Under the pieces are notes generated by a model. The model did no database searches and was not told where the DNA came from. It was given only the letters and a program-made list of their open reading frames with translations. A stretch of DNA of 64,000 bases, from assembly GCF_003182195.1 (NCBI RefSeq), contig NZ_QGTM01000005.1, positions 110,073 through 174,072 on the forward strand. The letters run 5' to 3'. Numbering within the stretch: position 1 is the first letter of the stretch; every line of letters begins with the position of its first letter. A program made the position numbers and the translations under genes. This DNA comes from Halomonas sp. A11-A. GTDB taxonomy: Bacteria; Pseudomonadota; Gammaproteobacteria; Pseudomonadales; Halomonadaceae. This document shows, one piece after another, positions 63,853 through 64,000 of this stretch.

Positions 63853-64000
63853 GGATCTTCGTCGTTGGGTGTGGAATTTGCCCCCTGAGCTGGGCCAGGA
63901 TATGGCCTCCACGACGACAGGAGGCATGGCATGGACGGCACCCAGATTCTGACCCTCGGCCTGGGCCTGGAAGCGCCCTGGATCCTCAAGGACCAGCACC
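63853..64000 (+). mobile_element. ISL3-family insertion sequence, left part
   Basis: Begins with an ISL3-like terminal repeat, about GGATCTTCGTCGTTGGGTGT at 63853-63872, followed by GC-rich DNA and a transposase start at 63931. The base composition changes abruptly from AT-rich cargo to GC-rich sequence here. The right end and target duplication are outside the window. Confidence 0.7.
63931..64000 (+). CDS. ISL3-family transposase, N-terminal fragment
   Basis: First 23 codons only, starting after a CAGGAGG site. The translation ILTLGLGLEAPWILKDQH fits the N-terminus of ISL3-family transposases (LLGLxxPWxV pattern). The gene is cut by the window end, so integrity cannot be judged. Confidence 0.7.
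   Translation, partial: MDGTQILTLGLGLEAPWILKDQH

Larger units (their letters stand above)
46959..64000 (+). mobile_element. Tn7-family transposon, right end to beyond the window
   Basis: Starts with the Tn7-type terminus TGTGGG next to glmS and carries tnsA, tnsB, tnsC, tnsD and interrupted tnsE in canonical order and orientation, all highly similar to Tn7 by recall. The region is clearly richer in A and T than the host DNA before 46934. Cargo within view: a diguanylate cyclase and a TetR-regulated RND efflux operon. It contains a nested IS21-family insertion, and an ISL3-family element starts near 63853. The left end was not found. Confidence 0.92.

Overview
The window is a piece of a GC-rich gammaproteobacterial chromosome around the replication origin, most likely from the Halomonadaceae (genus Halomonas or a close relative). 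That placement is an inference from gene order and protein recall; no 16S gene is present. The order glyQ-glyS-gmhB-gyrB-recF-dnaN-dnaA-oriC-rpmH-rnpA-yidC-mnmE and mnmG-rsmG-parA-parB-atpIBEFHAGDC is the classical origin neighbourhood of Pseudomonas-like gammaproteobacteria. About 14 kb of other genes lies between mnmE and mnmG.

Layout. 1-9828: glycyl-tRNA synthetase, heptose phosphatase and the replication genes gyrB, recF, dnaN and dnaA (minus strand), with five parS centromere sites between 2597 and 6615, two of them inside recF. 9829-10372: a DnaA-box-rich, partly AT-rich origin candidate. 10373-14307: rpmH, rnpA, yidC, mnmE. 14324-23778, nearly all on the minus strand: rlmJ, an OmpA-like lipoprotein, hemW, rdgB, a kinase fused to a degenerate APH-like domain, hemL, thiD, hemJ and a ClC-type channel/transporter. 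23841-28140: argC framed by two copies of a 95-bp covarying palindromic repeat, then erpA and a polar amino-acid ABC transporter. 28198-28607: a second DnaA-box cluster upstream of mnmG. 28666-40222: mnmG, rsmG, parAB and the complete F1Fo ATP synthase operon. 40368-46934: mgtE, uppP, apbE, glmU, glmS.

46959 to the window end: a Tn7-family transposon inserted just downstream of glmS at attTn7. Its right end (TGTGGG plus three TnsB-like sites in 20-bp phase) is followed by tnsA, tnsB, tnsC, tnsD and tnsE. It is visibly more AT-rich than the host. tnsE is split by a complete 2236-bp IS21-family element with a 5-bp target duplication; removing the IS and one duplication copy restores one uninterrupted frame of 531 codons. 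The core should therefore still target glmS through TnsABC+D but has lost an intact TnsE, the plasmid/replication-fork targeting protein. Cargo seen here is a membrane diguanylate cyclase and a minus-strand operon of TetR regulator, membrane-fusion protein, RND pump and small multidrug-export-type membrane protein. An ISL3-family element begins at about 63853 and runs off the window. The transposon left end is not in this window.

I found no rRNA or tRNA genes and no CRISPR array.
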